NCBI GenBank assembly: GCA_903955385.1 | Contig: CAJBNH010000137.1 | Span: forward strand, 1 to 64,000 | Length of the DNA stretch: 64,000 nucleotides | Source of the DNA: an uncultured Myxococcales bacterium | GTDB lineage: Bacteria; Myxococcota_A; UBA9042 | Direction of reading: 5' to 3' | Shown: piece by piece, positions 19,201 through 26,054 of the stretch | Layout of the letters: the number at the start of each line of letters is the position of its first letter | How positions within the stretch are numbered: the stretch's first letter is position 1 | Program-made: the position numbers and the translations under genes | Notes under the pieces: generated by a model | The model's input: only the letters and a program-made list of their open reading frames with translations | What the model was told of the DNA's origin: nothing | Databases searched by the model: none

Positions 19201-19971
19201 GCGCGCGCGGTGGTGTGGCTGGACGGACTGATGCCGGGCGGGTTCGGTTCGCTGATCGCGGCTCGCACTGGCCCCACCGGTCAAGAGGACGTCTGGCTCG
19301 TGCGGACGGACGCCACCGGCAAGGTGCGTTGGACCAAGCAACTTGGCGAAGTCGGCAAGTCCGAGATCCCCAACGCAGTCGCAGTGTTGCCAGCGAATAC
19401 GCCCGGTGGCTGGGGCTTCGTGGTGGTGGGCACGACGACGCTGGCGGATCAGACGACCCAAGGTTGGGCGACCCGTCTGGACGTCGCCGGTCAGGTCGTG
19501 TGGACGCGCACACTGACGGCAGCTGGACTTGAAGTGGCCAGTGCGCTGGCGGTGCTGCCGGGCGGTGACTTGCTGGTGTCCGGCAAGGGTGGCAAGCCGT
19601 CCGACGGCAGGTTGGTGCGACTCGACTCCAGCGGGAACACGGTTTGGAAGCGCAGCTACGATCAGGGCAAGGGCGCCGACGAGTCCGCCAGCGTGATGAC
19701 CGTGCTTTCCGACGGCGGCATCGCTTTGGGCCTGTCGGGTCCCGGCGACATCGGCTACGCCGCAGGCTTGTGGGTCATTCGCACCGATGCTTGGGGCGAG
19801 CTCTCGTGCTCCATGTCCAGCAACTGTGCGGCCAAGCAGCCGGTCGACTGCAACGACAACAACCCCTGCACGGCCGACCTCTGCACCGCCGGAGAGTGTC
19901 TGGCGCAGAACCTGCCCGACGGCATGATCTGCGGCACCAACAAGACGTGCCTTGCCGGCAAGTGCAACTAG
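16216..19971 (+). CDS. Giant Cys-rich surface lipoprotein with two beta-propellers
   Basis: 1251 residues. The signal peptide ends in a lipobox (LAAC, C16). An Asp/Thr-rich linker (25-105) follows, then Cys-rich repeats (110-330, cores like CDDGNACTQDTC), a first propeller (330-690, blades with LVDGGLVAAG or LSDGSLIVAGQT), a second Cys-rich block (690-815), a second propeller (815-1190) and a Cys-rich tail. The blades resemble the delta-60-type repeats of myxobacterial surface proteins. It should be anchored in the outer membrane and extend from the cell. The ATG at 16216 follows GGGGGA; the upstream open frame is not coding-like. Adhesion or ligand capture is an inference. Confidence 0.88.
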   Translation: MKPTVVLVFLMMLAACTQEVPGENKFAPLDGAADTTVDPDGVTDDGTVDPDTLADGDGTIGSDADVDTDATDIDATDVEDGSDSDTQGDADAEDVDTTPDIDITPTCPGGTGCACELETDCDSGLCAAPSEGEPKICAKGCVKGCDDGNACTQDTCDIFGGSCVSLPQEATCDDANVCTENDLCADGTCKGTPAVAAVACDDGSSCTGDDACADGICTGKAKDCDDGKPCTQDSCDPATGECAHAAMAEGACNDGDPCTLADHCDAGDCLPGLMKTCNDGNLCTSDACDGVKNPIDGCVFDHQDGPCDDGQACTSGDLCIASTCKAGASLLNEWALGTDGDEVLYSVVGLVDGGLVAAGTSKKDDPAGDPWILKAAGMASVPAETVFANHPAVGLKALRKAPNGKWIAVGEVVQPGTGRDLFMARLSADMAVEWTLTVAGALDDYAGDVVAMPATGADGAGYVAVGRTGVAGGKTRGWVVRVDESGALVDTQQLGSVDGRLSSVVVLSDGSLIVAGQTQLPSASHPDGWALRVDPAHHVVWEKSFGGSWPDGLNRIVALADGSYGAVGFTETASSSRDFWFVRLDGSGKVLTKLSIPTTSAASAWGLAELSDGGYVLAGQKQLDATNIDGMMVRLDATQQVVWTRTYGGNLSDGFNDVVSLPGGRLAVVGWTRSMGKSLSEDGWILRTDGWGNPECGASGECLGMARALCNDDASCTFDTCSAGLGCGHAPVVTGTTCAVGGCTGLTRTLGSVCTAEGNCEAVANPQNCNDGDACTTDECDVDQGCTHQAFTGLCPGPKACDSAVCQSGQCVPQGSDRLFSKTWGTYDMTADPVSLVNAPDGGLVVLYPKGSAANPDIGFARFYADGSLYFTKTLGGGATSEVPRGMVRRPDSGFAIIGRTNQTSQGDTDLVLWRVSPSGIVLPPTMYGGTGAELAGALAAIPEGPAGPAGYLLTGSTASQGETGAGAGDAYVVRTDIDGKLMWHKWYGDGSSEHARAVVWLDGLMPGGFGSLIAARTGPTGQEDVWLVRTDATGKVRWTKQLGEVGKSEIPNAVAVLPANTPGGWGFVVVGTTTLADQTTQGWATRLDVAGQVVWTRTLTAAGLEVASALAVLPGGDLLVSGKGGKPSDGRLVRLDSSGNTVWKRSYDQGKGADESASVMTVLSDGGIALGLSGPGDIGYAAGLWVIRTDAWGELSCSMSSNCAAKQPVDCNDNNPCTADLCTAGECLAQNLPDGMICGTNKTCLAGKCN
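16621..17190 (+). repeat. Cys-rich repeat array (first block) in the 16216 lipoprotein
   Basis: About ten tandem units, each roughly 18-40 codons, built on C-D-D-G-x-x-C-T followed by D-x-C and a GxC. The recurring DNA core is near tgcgacgacggc. The same unit family recurs in the genes at 22748 and 26055. Confidence 0.8.
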
Positions 19972-20008
19972 GCAGCGCGCCTGCGGGATGACGAGAGCGG
20001 AGGCAGCC

Positions 20009-20320
20009 GTGGCGTACGCATCGCGATCGAGACGCTCCTTCTTGGTTGAGATCCTGAACAAGTCTGCGGCTTTGTGGGCGGTTGCCACGGTTGGGGCTGC
20101 CGCTGCCACGCTTCCTGGGTGTTGCGGCACAGGGCACAAGGACGAACCCGCTGATCCCGCACCGGATCCAGGCCTTGCGGCCAAGTACGGCGGTCCCGAG
20201 CCGGACCCGCAGCCCACGCCAGATCCCGTCCCCGCCGAGAAGTACGGTGGTCTGCCAGACGAGCCTGAGGCTCCGCCCGAGCCGGCCACGAAGTACGGCG
20301 GGCCATTCCGCAAGAACTAA
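20009..20320 (+). CDS. Small Tat-type lipoprotein with three KYGG repeats
   Basis: 103 residues. The N-terminus has a twin-arginine motif (SRRSFL), a hydrophobic stretch and a lipobox-like end (TLPGC). The mature part is Pro/Asp/Glu-rich and carries three KYGG cores: AAKYGGPEP, AEKYGGLPD and TKYGGPFRKN at the C-terminus, spaced 19-22 residues apart. I do not recognise a named family. The GTG at 20009 is chosen because GGAGG lies 5 bases before it and it yields a standard Tat n-region; an ATG at 19988 is the alternative. The gene starts 37 bases after the giant lipoprotein and 113 bases before the fibrinogen-like gene. The regularly spaced Tyr-Gly-Gly could be binding sites or targets of modification. 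Confidence 0.72.
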   Translation: MAYASRSRRSFLVEILNKSAALWAVATVGAAAATLPGCCGTGHKDEPADPAPDPGLAAKYGGPEPDPQPTPDPVPAEKYGGLPDEPEAPPEPATKYGGPFRKN

Positions 20321-20363
20321 TCGCGGACCAGATGGTATGATTCTTCCAGACTTTTTCGCGATT
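20319..20363 (+). promoter_or_regulatory. Extended -10 box inside a 7-bp inverted repeat
   Basis: TGG-TATGAT at 20333-20341 fits an extended -10 element (5 of 6 in the hexamer). It sits between AATCGCG (20319-20325) and CGCGATT (20357-20363). The arrangement suggests a regulated promoter for the gene at 20434. No good -35 is visible. Confidence 0.35.
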
Positions 20364-20433
20364 GCGGCGCGATAGTGTACGGTTTAGGCTGATTCCAAAC
20401 CTCGGCGCTGCGCCGTCCCCATGGAGTTTTCCG

Positions 20434-22680
20434 ATGGCCAAGAGGCAACGGTTCGCTCGGCACATGCCTTCCCTCGTCCTTGCAGTCCTGGTCGCGGGGG
20501 CATCGGCGGTTCCGGCGCACGCCGCAGTGCCCACCTTTGTTCAGGTGGAGGGTGCGCTGTTCGCCACAGGGGGCGGGCCGGTCGCCGACGGAAACTATGC
20601 ATTGACCTTCAAGCTCTTCGCCGTCGAGTCGGGCGGCCAGGCCGTGTGGTCCGAGGGCCCCGTTCAGGCCGCCGTGAAGGGCGGCAGCTTCAGCCACGCG
20701 CTTGGCAGTCAGGAGGCCCTGACCCCACAAGTTCTGGCGCAGCAAGCGGTCTGGCTGGCGGTGCAGGTCGGCGCCGACCCCGAATTGGCGCGCAAGCCGA
20801 TGTCCGCCTCACCCTTCGCGCTGCGGGCGGCCCTGGCCGAAGGGCTTGACTGCTCGGGGTGTGTCGCGCTGTCGCACTTGTCTGCGGACGTACTGGCGCC
20901 GTATGCGAAGTCGGCGTCGCTGGCCAAGGTCGCGGCTACTGGCAACTACGCGGATCTTGCGGGGGCGCCCGACCTCACCGTGTTTGCGAAGACGTCGGCT
21001 CTTGCGACGGTTGCCCTGACGGGCAAGTTCGCCGACCTGGACGGTGGTCCCGACCTGTCGGCCTACACGAAGACCTCTGCACTGGCGGCGGTGGCGCTGT
21101 CCGGAGCATACGCGGACCTCGATGGCCTGCCGAATCAGGCCAAGCTGGGCGTGTCGTGTGGAACAGGTTTGGTGATCAAGGGGTTGAAGGCGGACGGCTC
21201 GTACGAATGCGTCGTCGCGATGGACCCGACCGCGCTGCCTGGCGACGGCCTCGACGAGATCTCGTCGGGTGCGCTGACCAACCAGTTCACGGACGTCGTG
21301 AAGTCCGCCAAGACCGGCATCGGCATCCCCGACAACAACCCGGTGGGCGTCAGCGATTCGGTCGACGTGCCCGACCTGGGTATCGCGCAGGCATTGACGG
21401 TTTCGGTGGACCTGGCGAACAGCGACACCGCCAATCTGAAGATCCTGCTGCTCGACCCGACGGGGGCCAAGTACACGCTGTGGGACAAGTCTGCCAAGGG
21501 GACCGCCGTGAAGACGACCTGGCCGTCGCCCACCAAGACCGTGTCCGGCGACCTGACCAGCTGGGTAGGTCAGAACCCCAAGGGAAAGTGGTACTTGCAG
21601 GTCATCGACTCCGGCTTCCTGAACAACGCGATCGACGGTCAGTTGAACGGCTGGAGCCTGAACGTCTCGACCATGTCGGGCAAGAAGGTGGCCGCGACCG
21701 GGACCCTTCTGGTGCAGGGCATGTTCGGGTTGCCGACCGCCGAGAGCGCGCCGGAGGCCTGCGACGCCACCAAATTCGGCTACATGTACGCGAACACCAA
21801 AGACAAATCGGTCTACTTCTGCAACGGCAAGTTCTGGTTTGCAATGGCCATCGACTTGGCGCCCAAGAATTGCAAAGAGGCGCTGGCTCAGGATCCGTCG
21901 GCCAAGGATGGCGTGTATGCCATCGACCCCGACGGTCCGTTCGGCAACGGCTCGATTCAGGTCTACTGCGACATGACGACCGACGGCGGCGGGTGGACGC
22001 TGTTGCGCAACATCGCCCCCAACGACGGCAACAGCGTCGGCTACAACAATCAGCAGTTCTGGACCACGCAGACCGAGTACGGTGTCTTCTCCGACCGCTT
22101 CGCCAAGGACTACAAGAGCCCGGCGGATTGGCTGGTCCAAGGCACGCAGCTGATGATTCAGTCGACCAACACCGGCGCGAGCGGGTCCGTCTTGGGCTGG
22201 CGCCGCTGGCCAATGCTGAACAGTCAGGCGCGAGCGTTCAGCACGTTCTTCTCCACCGGCATCGTCAGCGTGCACGGCACCGATGCCTGTGAGACCGGCA
22301 ACGCGGACGGGGGCGACGCCGGAACCTCGAATGCTTGGGACGACATCTTGCGGCGCGGCACCTGCCTGTACGCCGACGTGAATCCGAGCAGCAGCGGCGA
22401 AGGCGACACGATCCGCCTGACCACGATCCCCGGAAACGGCACCGACAACATGATGTCGGGATTCGCCAGCTGCATTGATTGCGGCGCCTCGCCGTGGCAG
22501 GGATCCGGCGCGTACATGGGCTTGGACCGCGCCGGGTGCAACTCGACGGGCTGTGGCTACAACCAGATCTGCCGCATGCCGGGGCCTCCGGCTGCCGACT
22601 GCCAGGGCAATTACTGCAACGGCACGTACTCGAACGCGTCCTGCGGATCGAACTGGAATGCGCGCTTCTACGTGCGCTGA
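20434..22680 (+). CDS. Secreted fibre-repeat / P-domain / fibrinogen-like protein
   Basis: 748 residues with a cleavable signal peptide (about 1-30, ending AHA). After a beta-sandwich-like N-terminal region come three 27-residue repeats (about 158-235, pattern KTSALA-VALTG-YADLDG-PDL), similar to tail-fibre or trimeric-stalk repeats. A proprotein-convertase P-like beta-sandwich follows (about 272-410, ending in NGWSLNVS), then a fibrinogen C-terminal-like domain (about 475-748) marked by YCDMTTDGGGWTLL and many Cys. No protease domain is present, so the P-like domain is stand-alone. The ATG has GGAG 7 bases upstream. It probably acts outside the cell as a multimeric binding protein; the ligand is unknown. 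Confidence 0.85.
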   Translation: MAKRQRFARHMPSLVLAVLVAGASAVPAHAAVPTFVQVEGALFATGGGPVADGNYALTFKLFAVESGGQAVWSEGPVQAAVKGGSFSHALGSQEALTPQVLAQQAVWLAVQVGADPELARKPMSASPFALRAALAEGLDCSGCVALSHLSADVLAPYAKSASLAKVAATGNYADLAGAPDLTVFAKTSALATVALTGKFADLDGGPDLSAYTKTSALAAVALSGAYADLDGLPNQAKLGVSCGTGLVIKGLKADGSYECVVAMDPTALPGDGLDEISSGALTNQFTDVVKSAKTGIGIPDNNPVGVSDSVDVPDLGIAQALTVSVDLANSDTANLKILLLDPTGAKYTLWDKSAKGTAVKTTWPSPTKTVSGDLTSWVGQNPKGKWYLQVIDSGFLNNAIDGQLNGWSLNVSTMSGKKVAATGTLLVQGMFGLPTAESAPEACDATKFGYMYANTKDKSVYFCNGKFWFAMAIDLAPKNCKEALAQDPSAKDGVYAIDPDGPFGNGSIQVYCDMTTDGGGWTLLRNIAPNDGNSVGYNNQQFWTTQTEYGVFSDRFAKDYKSPADWLVQGTQLMIQSTNTGASGSVLGWRRWPMLNSQARAFSTFFSTGIVSVHGTDACETGNADGGDAGTSNAWDDILRRGTCLYADVNPSSSGEGDTIRLTTIPGNGTDNMMSGFASCIDCGASPWQGSGAYMGLDRAGCNSTGCGYNQICRMPGPPAADCQGNYCNGTYSNASCGSNWNARFYVR
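20905..21140 (+). repeat. Three 81-bp coding repeats (fibre-like) in the fibrinogen-like gene
   Basis: Units begin at 20905, 20986 and 21067, exactly 81 bases apart, each encoding about 27 residues with core LA-VA-(T/S)G-(Y/F)ADL-G-P. The exact spacing and strong protein similarity indicate tandem duplication. Confidence 0.85.
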
Positions 22681-22747
22681 TGGGCGAGGGGCCCGCGGCG
22701 CCACCAAGGCTGCCTGACCTGAGGCGGACCGGACGCGCGCGGCATCG

Positions 22748-25700
22748 CTACAGGCAGGCGGGGTTGGCGCTGCCGGGCGTGCCCAGATCCTTGTTGGCTC
22801 CGAACGGAACTGTGCCCAGGCACCAGCTGCCGCCCACCTTGCTCTGGGCGTTGGTGGTCTTCCCGGGGTCGAGCGACAGGCTGCTGCCGGTGGCGGTCTT
22901 GGGCCAAGCGCCCGAGACGCCGTACGTGACCGCAGCGATGGCCTTGGTCGTGCAGATGCCGGACGCGGCCGTCCCCAAGCACACGGAGTCGCCGTTGTTG
23001 CCGAACTGCACGCCGCCATTGGGGTTGTAGCCATAGGCGTAGTCTGCCGTCGGTCCCCCGGCTCCGCCCGGAGTGGCGGACGCGGCGATGATGACGACAG
23101 CACCGGGTTGCACCACGAAGCCGGGCTTGGCGAGCTTGACGCTGTTGCCGTCGCCGTCGCCAAAGTACAGGCCCTCGAGCAACAGGGGCTTCGACGTGAT
23201 GTTGCGCACTTCTGCCCACTCGTTCGCCTGTGACACGTTGGGTGCGTACATGATCTCGGTGATGACCAGCTCGCCCGCCACCGGCTTGACCGCCACCTCG
23301 GACTGGCAGGTTGCACTGCAGCCGTCGCCGTCGATGTGGTTGCCGTCGTCGCACTGCTCAGCGGGCTTGTCGACGACCGTGTCGCCGCAGGATGGCGCCT
23401 TGACGCACACCCCTGTCGCACACCACATCCCGACGCCGCAGCTGGTCTGGTCGGCCGCGTTGGCTGGCTGGCATCCCATGATGGGGTGACACGCGTCGAT
23501 GGTGCACGCGTTGCCGTCGTCACACGCAAGTGCGCCTCCCGCCTGGCATACGCCCCCGTCGCAGCTGTCGTCGACCGAACAGACGCTGCCGTCGGCGTCG
23601 CAGGCCTGACCCTGTTGGGCGCCACCCGCGAAGATGCATGTGCCGGTCGCCGCAACGCAGCTGTCGACCGTGCAGAACTTGCCGTCGTCACAGACCTTTG
23701 CGCTGCCGGCCACGCAGACGCCGGCCTTGCAGGTGTCCGGCGTCGTGCAGCCGTTGCCGTCGGCGTCGCAGGCGGCAGAGTTGGCGACATTCTGGCAGCC
23801 GGTCTTGGCGTTGCACGCGTCGTTGGTGCAGGGGTTGCCGTCGTTGCAGGTCTGGGCGGCTCCTGCCACGCACAGGCCGGACTTGCACGCGTCGTTTGCG
23901 GTGCAGACGCTGCCGTCGGCGTCGCAGACCTTGCCGTCGGCCGCGGGGACGGGACCGCACTTGCCCGACAGCGTATTGCAGGTCGTTGCAGCGCAAGGGC
24001 CGTCGCCCGCAGTGTTGCACGTCACGACCGTGGCCGGGTTGACCTTGCACTGGAACGGGGCGCTGGACTTGTCGCAGTAGAACGTGCCGTTGCACAAATT
24101 GCCGTCGTCCTTGCAGTCCACGTCCTGCTGGCACTGGCAGGTGTTGCTGCCGGGCACGCACGCCTTGTCCTTGCAGGTGTCGCCGGCGGTGCAGGGGTTG
24201 CCGTCGTCACAGACGGCCTGGTTGGCCAAGTGGGTGCAGCCGGTCTTCGGGTCGCAACCATCTGAGGTGCAAGGGTTTGCGTCGTCGCAGGTGGACGGGG
24301 GCTTGGCCTTGCCTTGGCAAGTGCCCTCCAGACACGTGTCCTGGTCGGTGCAGGCGTTGCCGTCGTCACAAGCCGCCGTCGACGCGGTGTGCTGGCAGCC
24401 CTTGGTGGGGTCGCAGGTGTCGAGGGTGCACGCTGCGCCATCGTTGCAGTCCACGGCCTCGCCGGTGCACTTGCCCGCCTTGCACGCGTCGGCTTGGGTG
24501 CAGGCGCTGCCGTCGTCACAGGCGATGCCGTCCGCCTTGGGGTCCAGCAAGCACTGTCCGGTCGAGGGGTTGCACGCGGGCGTCTGACACGCGCTGCCCG
24601 TCGTGCAGTTCTTGGGGACGCCCGCGTCGCACTGCGCCTGATGGCAGACGTCGCCCACCGTGCACAGGTCACCGTCGTCACAGCCCAAGCCATCGTCAGC
24701 CTTCGCGGTGCAGCCCTGGGCCGGGTCGCACGCGTCCAATGTGCAGGGGTTGCCGTCGTTGCAGGTCTTGCCGCCACCCGGGACGCACTTGCCGTCGGCG
24801 CACGAGTCGCCTTCGGTGCAGGCGTTGCCGTCGGCGTCGCAGCCGCCGGCGGTTGCCGTGTGGCCGCACGTCAGGGTCGCTGCGTCGCAAGCGTCTGTGG
24901 TGCAAGGGTTTCCGTCGTCGCACGCAAGCTCGTCGGTGTCGCCGTCGCAGTCGTCGTCCTGGCCGTTGCAGACCTCCAGCGCGACGATCGCTGAGCACGC
25001 GGACAGTCCCTTTTCGCCGCACTGCCGCACGCCGACGCAGTGGTTGCCACCGCCTTCGACGTCCGCACTGCACGTCGTGCCCAGCTGGGCCGCGATCGCT
25101 GCGGGAGAGCAGTCGCAGTCGGTCGGGACACCCTGCTCGGTGGGACGCGGCACGCACTGCTTGGCCTGCTTGCCGTTCGCCGACACGATCGATTGGCAAG
25201 AGTGGTCGCCGGGGCAGTCGGCATCCTTGTCGCACGCAGCACCGCAGAAGCGTCCGAGCGGTCCGCGATCGACGCAGAGGGCCTTGGCCGCGCTCACCGC
25301 GGCGCAATCGGCGTCGGAGTCGCACGGGTTGCAGAGAACAGGCCACTGCGGCAAACACAAGTAGACGAGATCACTGCCTGAATTGGGGATGCAGACGTAG
25401 CCCGCCGGACAACTCGACGTGCAGGGCTGGCCGCAGATGCGTCCGTCGGCGGGCGTGTCGATGCAGTAACCGCTGTTGCAGTCGTCGCCCGTCTCGCACG
25501 CACAGCCGGGACCACCCTCAGCGTCGCAGGTCCAAGGGGGCAGCACCGCGTCCGACCCGTCGGCGGCATCGGCGTCCTGAGCGGACACGTCCTCGGGCGG
25601 CAGCACGTCCACATCGGTGCCGCCCAGATCCGGCAGCCCGCCGAAGTCCAGAAGAATTGTCACGTCTTGCGCGGCGTCGGAAGTGACGTCGTCGTCGACG

Positions 25701-25795
25701 GCGGGCGACGGATCCCCGCACGCGCTGGCCAGAACCAGGCAGGCCAGCCAAGCGAGGGAGAGGAAGCTGCGGTCGGTGCGTGCGGTGGGCGCCAT
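22748..25795 (-). CDS. Cys-rich lipoprotein with Myxococcus disulfide repeat and lamin-tail domain
   Basis: 1015 residues. The lipobox is LASAC (C26), followed by an Asp-rich linker, then about 20 Cys-rich units (65-800) of the CDDGNPCT-DxC type. A Myxococcus-type disulfide repeat follows (about 800-828: CGDTVVD, EQCDDGN, DGDGCSATC), then a C-terminal lamin-tail domain (840-1015, starting LVITEIMYAP), a fold common at the end of secreted bacterial proteins. The ATG at 25795 follows an AGGA; the open frame beyond it is upstream noise. It diverges from a second Cys-rich lipoprotein with the same repeat family. It is likely displayed on the outer membrane; the function is not known. Confidence 0.87.
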   Translation of the reverse strand: MAPTARTDRSFLSLAWLACLVLASACGDPSPAVDDDVTSDAAQDVTILLDFGGLPDLGGTDVDVLPPEDVSAQDADAADGSDAVLPPWTCDAEGGPGCACETGDDCNSGYCIDTPADGRICGQPCTSSCPAGYVCIPNSGSDLVYLCLPQWPVLCNPCDSDADCAAVSAAKALCVDRGPLGRFCGAACDKDADCPGDHSCQSIVSANGKQAKQCVPRPTEQGVPTDCDCSPAAIAAQLGTTCSADVEGGGNHCVGVRQCGEKGLSACSAIVALEVCNGQDDDCDGDTDELACDDGNPCTTDACDAATLTCGHTATAGGCDADGNACTEGDSCADGKCVPGGGKTCNDGNPCTLDACDPAQGCTAKADDGLGCDDGDLCTVGDVCHQAQCDAGVPKNCTTGSACQTPACNPSTGQCLLDPKADGIACDDGSACTQADACKAGKCTGEAVDCNDGAACTLDTCDPTKGCQHTASTAACDDGNACTDQDTCLEGTCQGKAKPPSTCDDANPCTSDGCDPKTGCTHLANQAVCDDGNPCTAGDTCKDKACVPGSNTCQCQQDVDCKDDGNLCNGTFYCDKSSAPFQCKVNPATVVTCNTAGDGPCAATTCNTLSGKCGPVPAADGKVCDADGSVCTANDACKSGLCVAGAAQTCNDGNPCTNDACNAKTGCQNVANSAACDADGNGCTTPDTCKAGVCVAGSAKVCDDGKFCTVDSCVAATGTCIFAGGAQQGQACDADGSVCSVDDSCDGGVCQAGGALACDDGNACTIDACHPIMGCQPANAADQTSCGVGMWCATGVCVKAPSCGDTVVDKPAEQCDDGNHIDGDGCSATCQSEVAVKPVAGELVITEIMYAPNVSQANEWAEVRNITSKPLLLEGLYFGDGDGNSVKLAKPGFVVQPGAVVIIAASATPGGAGGPTADYAYGYNPNGGVQFGNNGDSVCLGTAASGICTTKAIAAVTYGVSGAWPKTATGSSLSLDPGKTTNAQSKVGGSWCLGTVPFGANKDLGTPGSANPACL
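23336..24960 (-). repeat. Long Cys-rich coding repeat array
   Basis: About 20 tandem units, mostly 35-42 codons, on the minus strand. The plus-strand text shows the recurring motif gttgccgtcgtcacag or close variants. Units are diverged but share enough DNA to recombine with those at 16621-17190 and 26818-27720. Confidence 0.8.
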
Positions 25796-25937
25796 GGGTT
25801 CCTGAGTCTGGCGGGCGGGGGTCCCGCTGGCCACGATGCTGAAGGTCACGACGCGCAGCGTCAACTCAGCGGCTGTGCGGAGTTGGGACGCTGGGGCAAA
25901 CGGCAGCGGTAGCAGCTCCGGCCGGGTGGGGCGAGCG

Positions 25938-25966
25938 TTGACCCGTTTGACGGCTTGGAGTACCAG
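25938..25966 (+). promoter_or_regulatory. Possible sigma-70 promoter for the 26055 lipoprotein
   Basis: TTGACC and TACCAG are separated by 17 bases, about 90 bases before the start codon, in the 259-base gap between two divergent lipoprotein genes (25796-26054). The -10 matches poorly (3 of 6), so this is tentative. Confidence 0.3.
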
Positions 25967-26054
25967 CAACGTTGGAAACGCTCGACCGGGTCCAGACTTG
26001 GCCAAAGACCCGGAGACCACGCAAGGTGTTTTCGCGCCTTGCCCCGGAGAACCC

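Noticed and set aside
20809-23790. 993-codon minus-strand open frame
   Set aside because: Runs across the fibrinogen-like gene and the lamin-tail gene in the wrong frame, with Arg/Ser/Thr-rich composition.
23336-24960. CRISPR-like regular repeats
   Set aside because: Units vary in length, encode CDDGN-type protein repeats in one long reading frame and have no unique spacers or cas genes.
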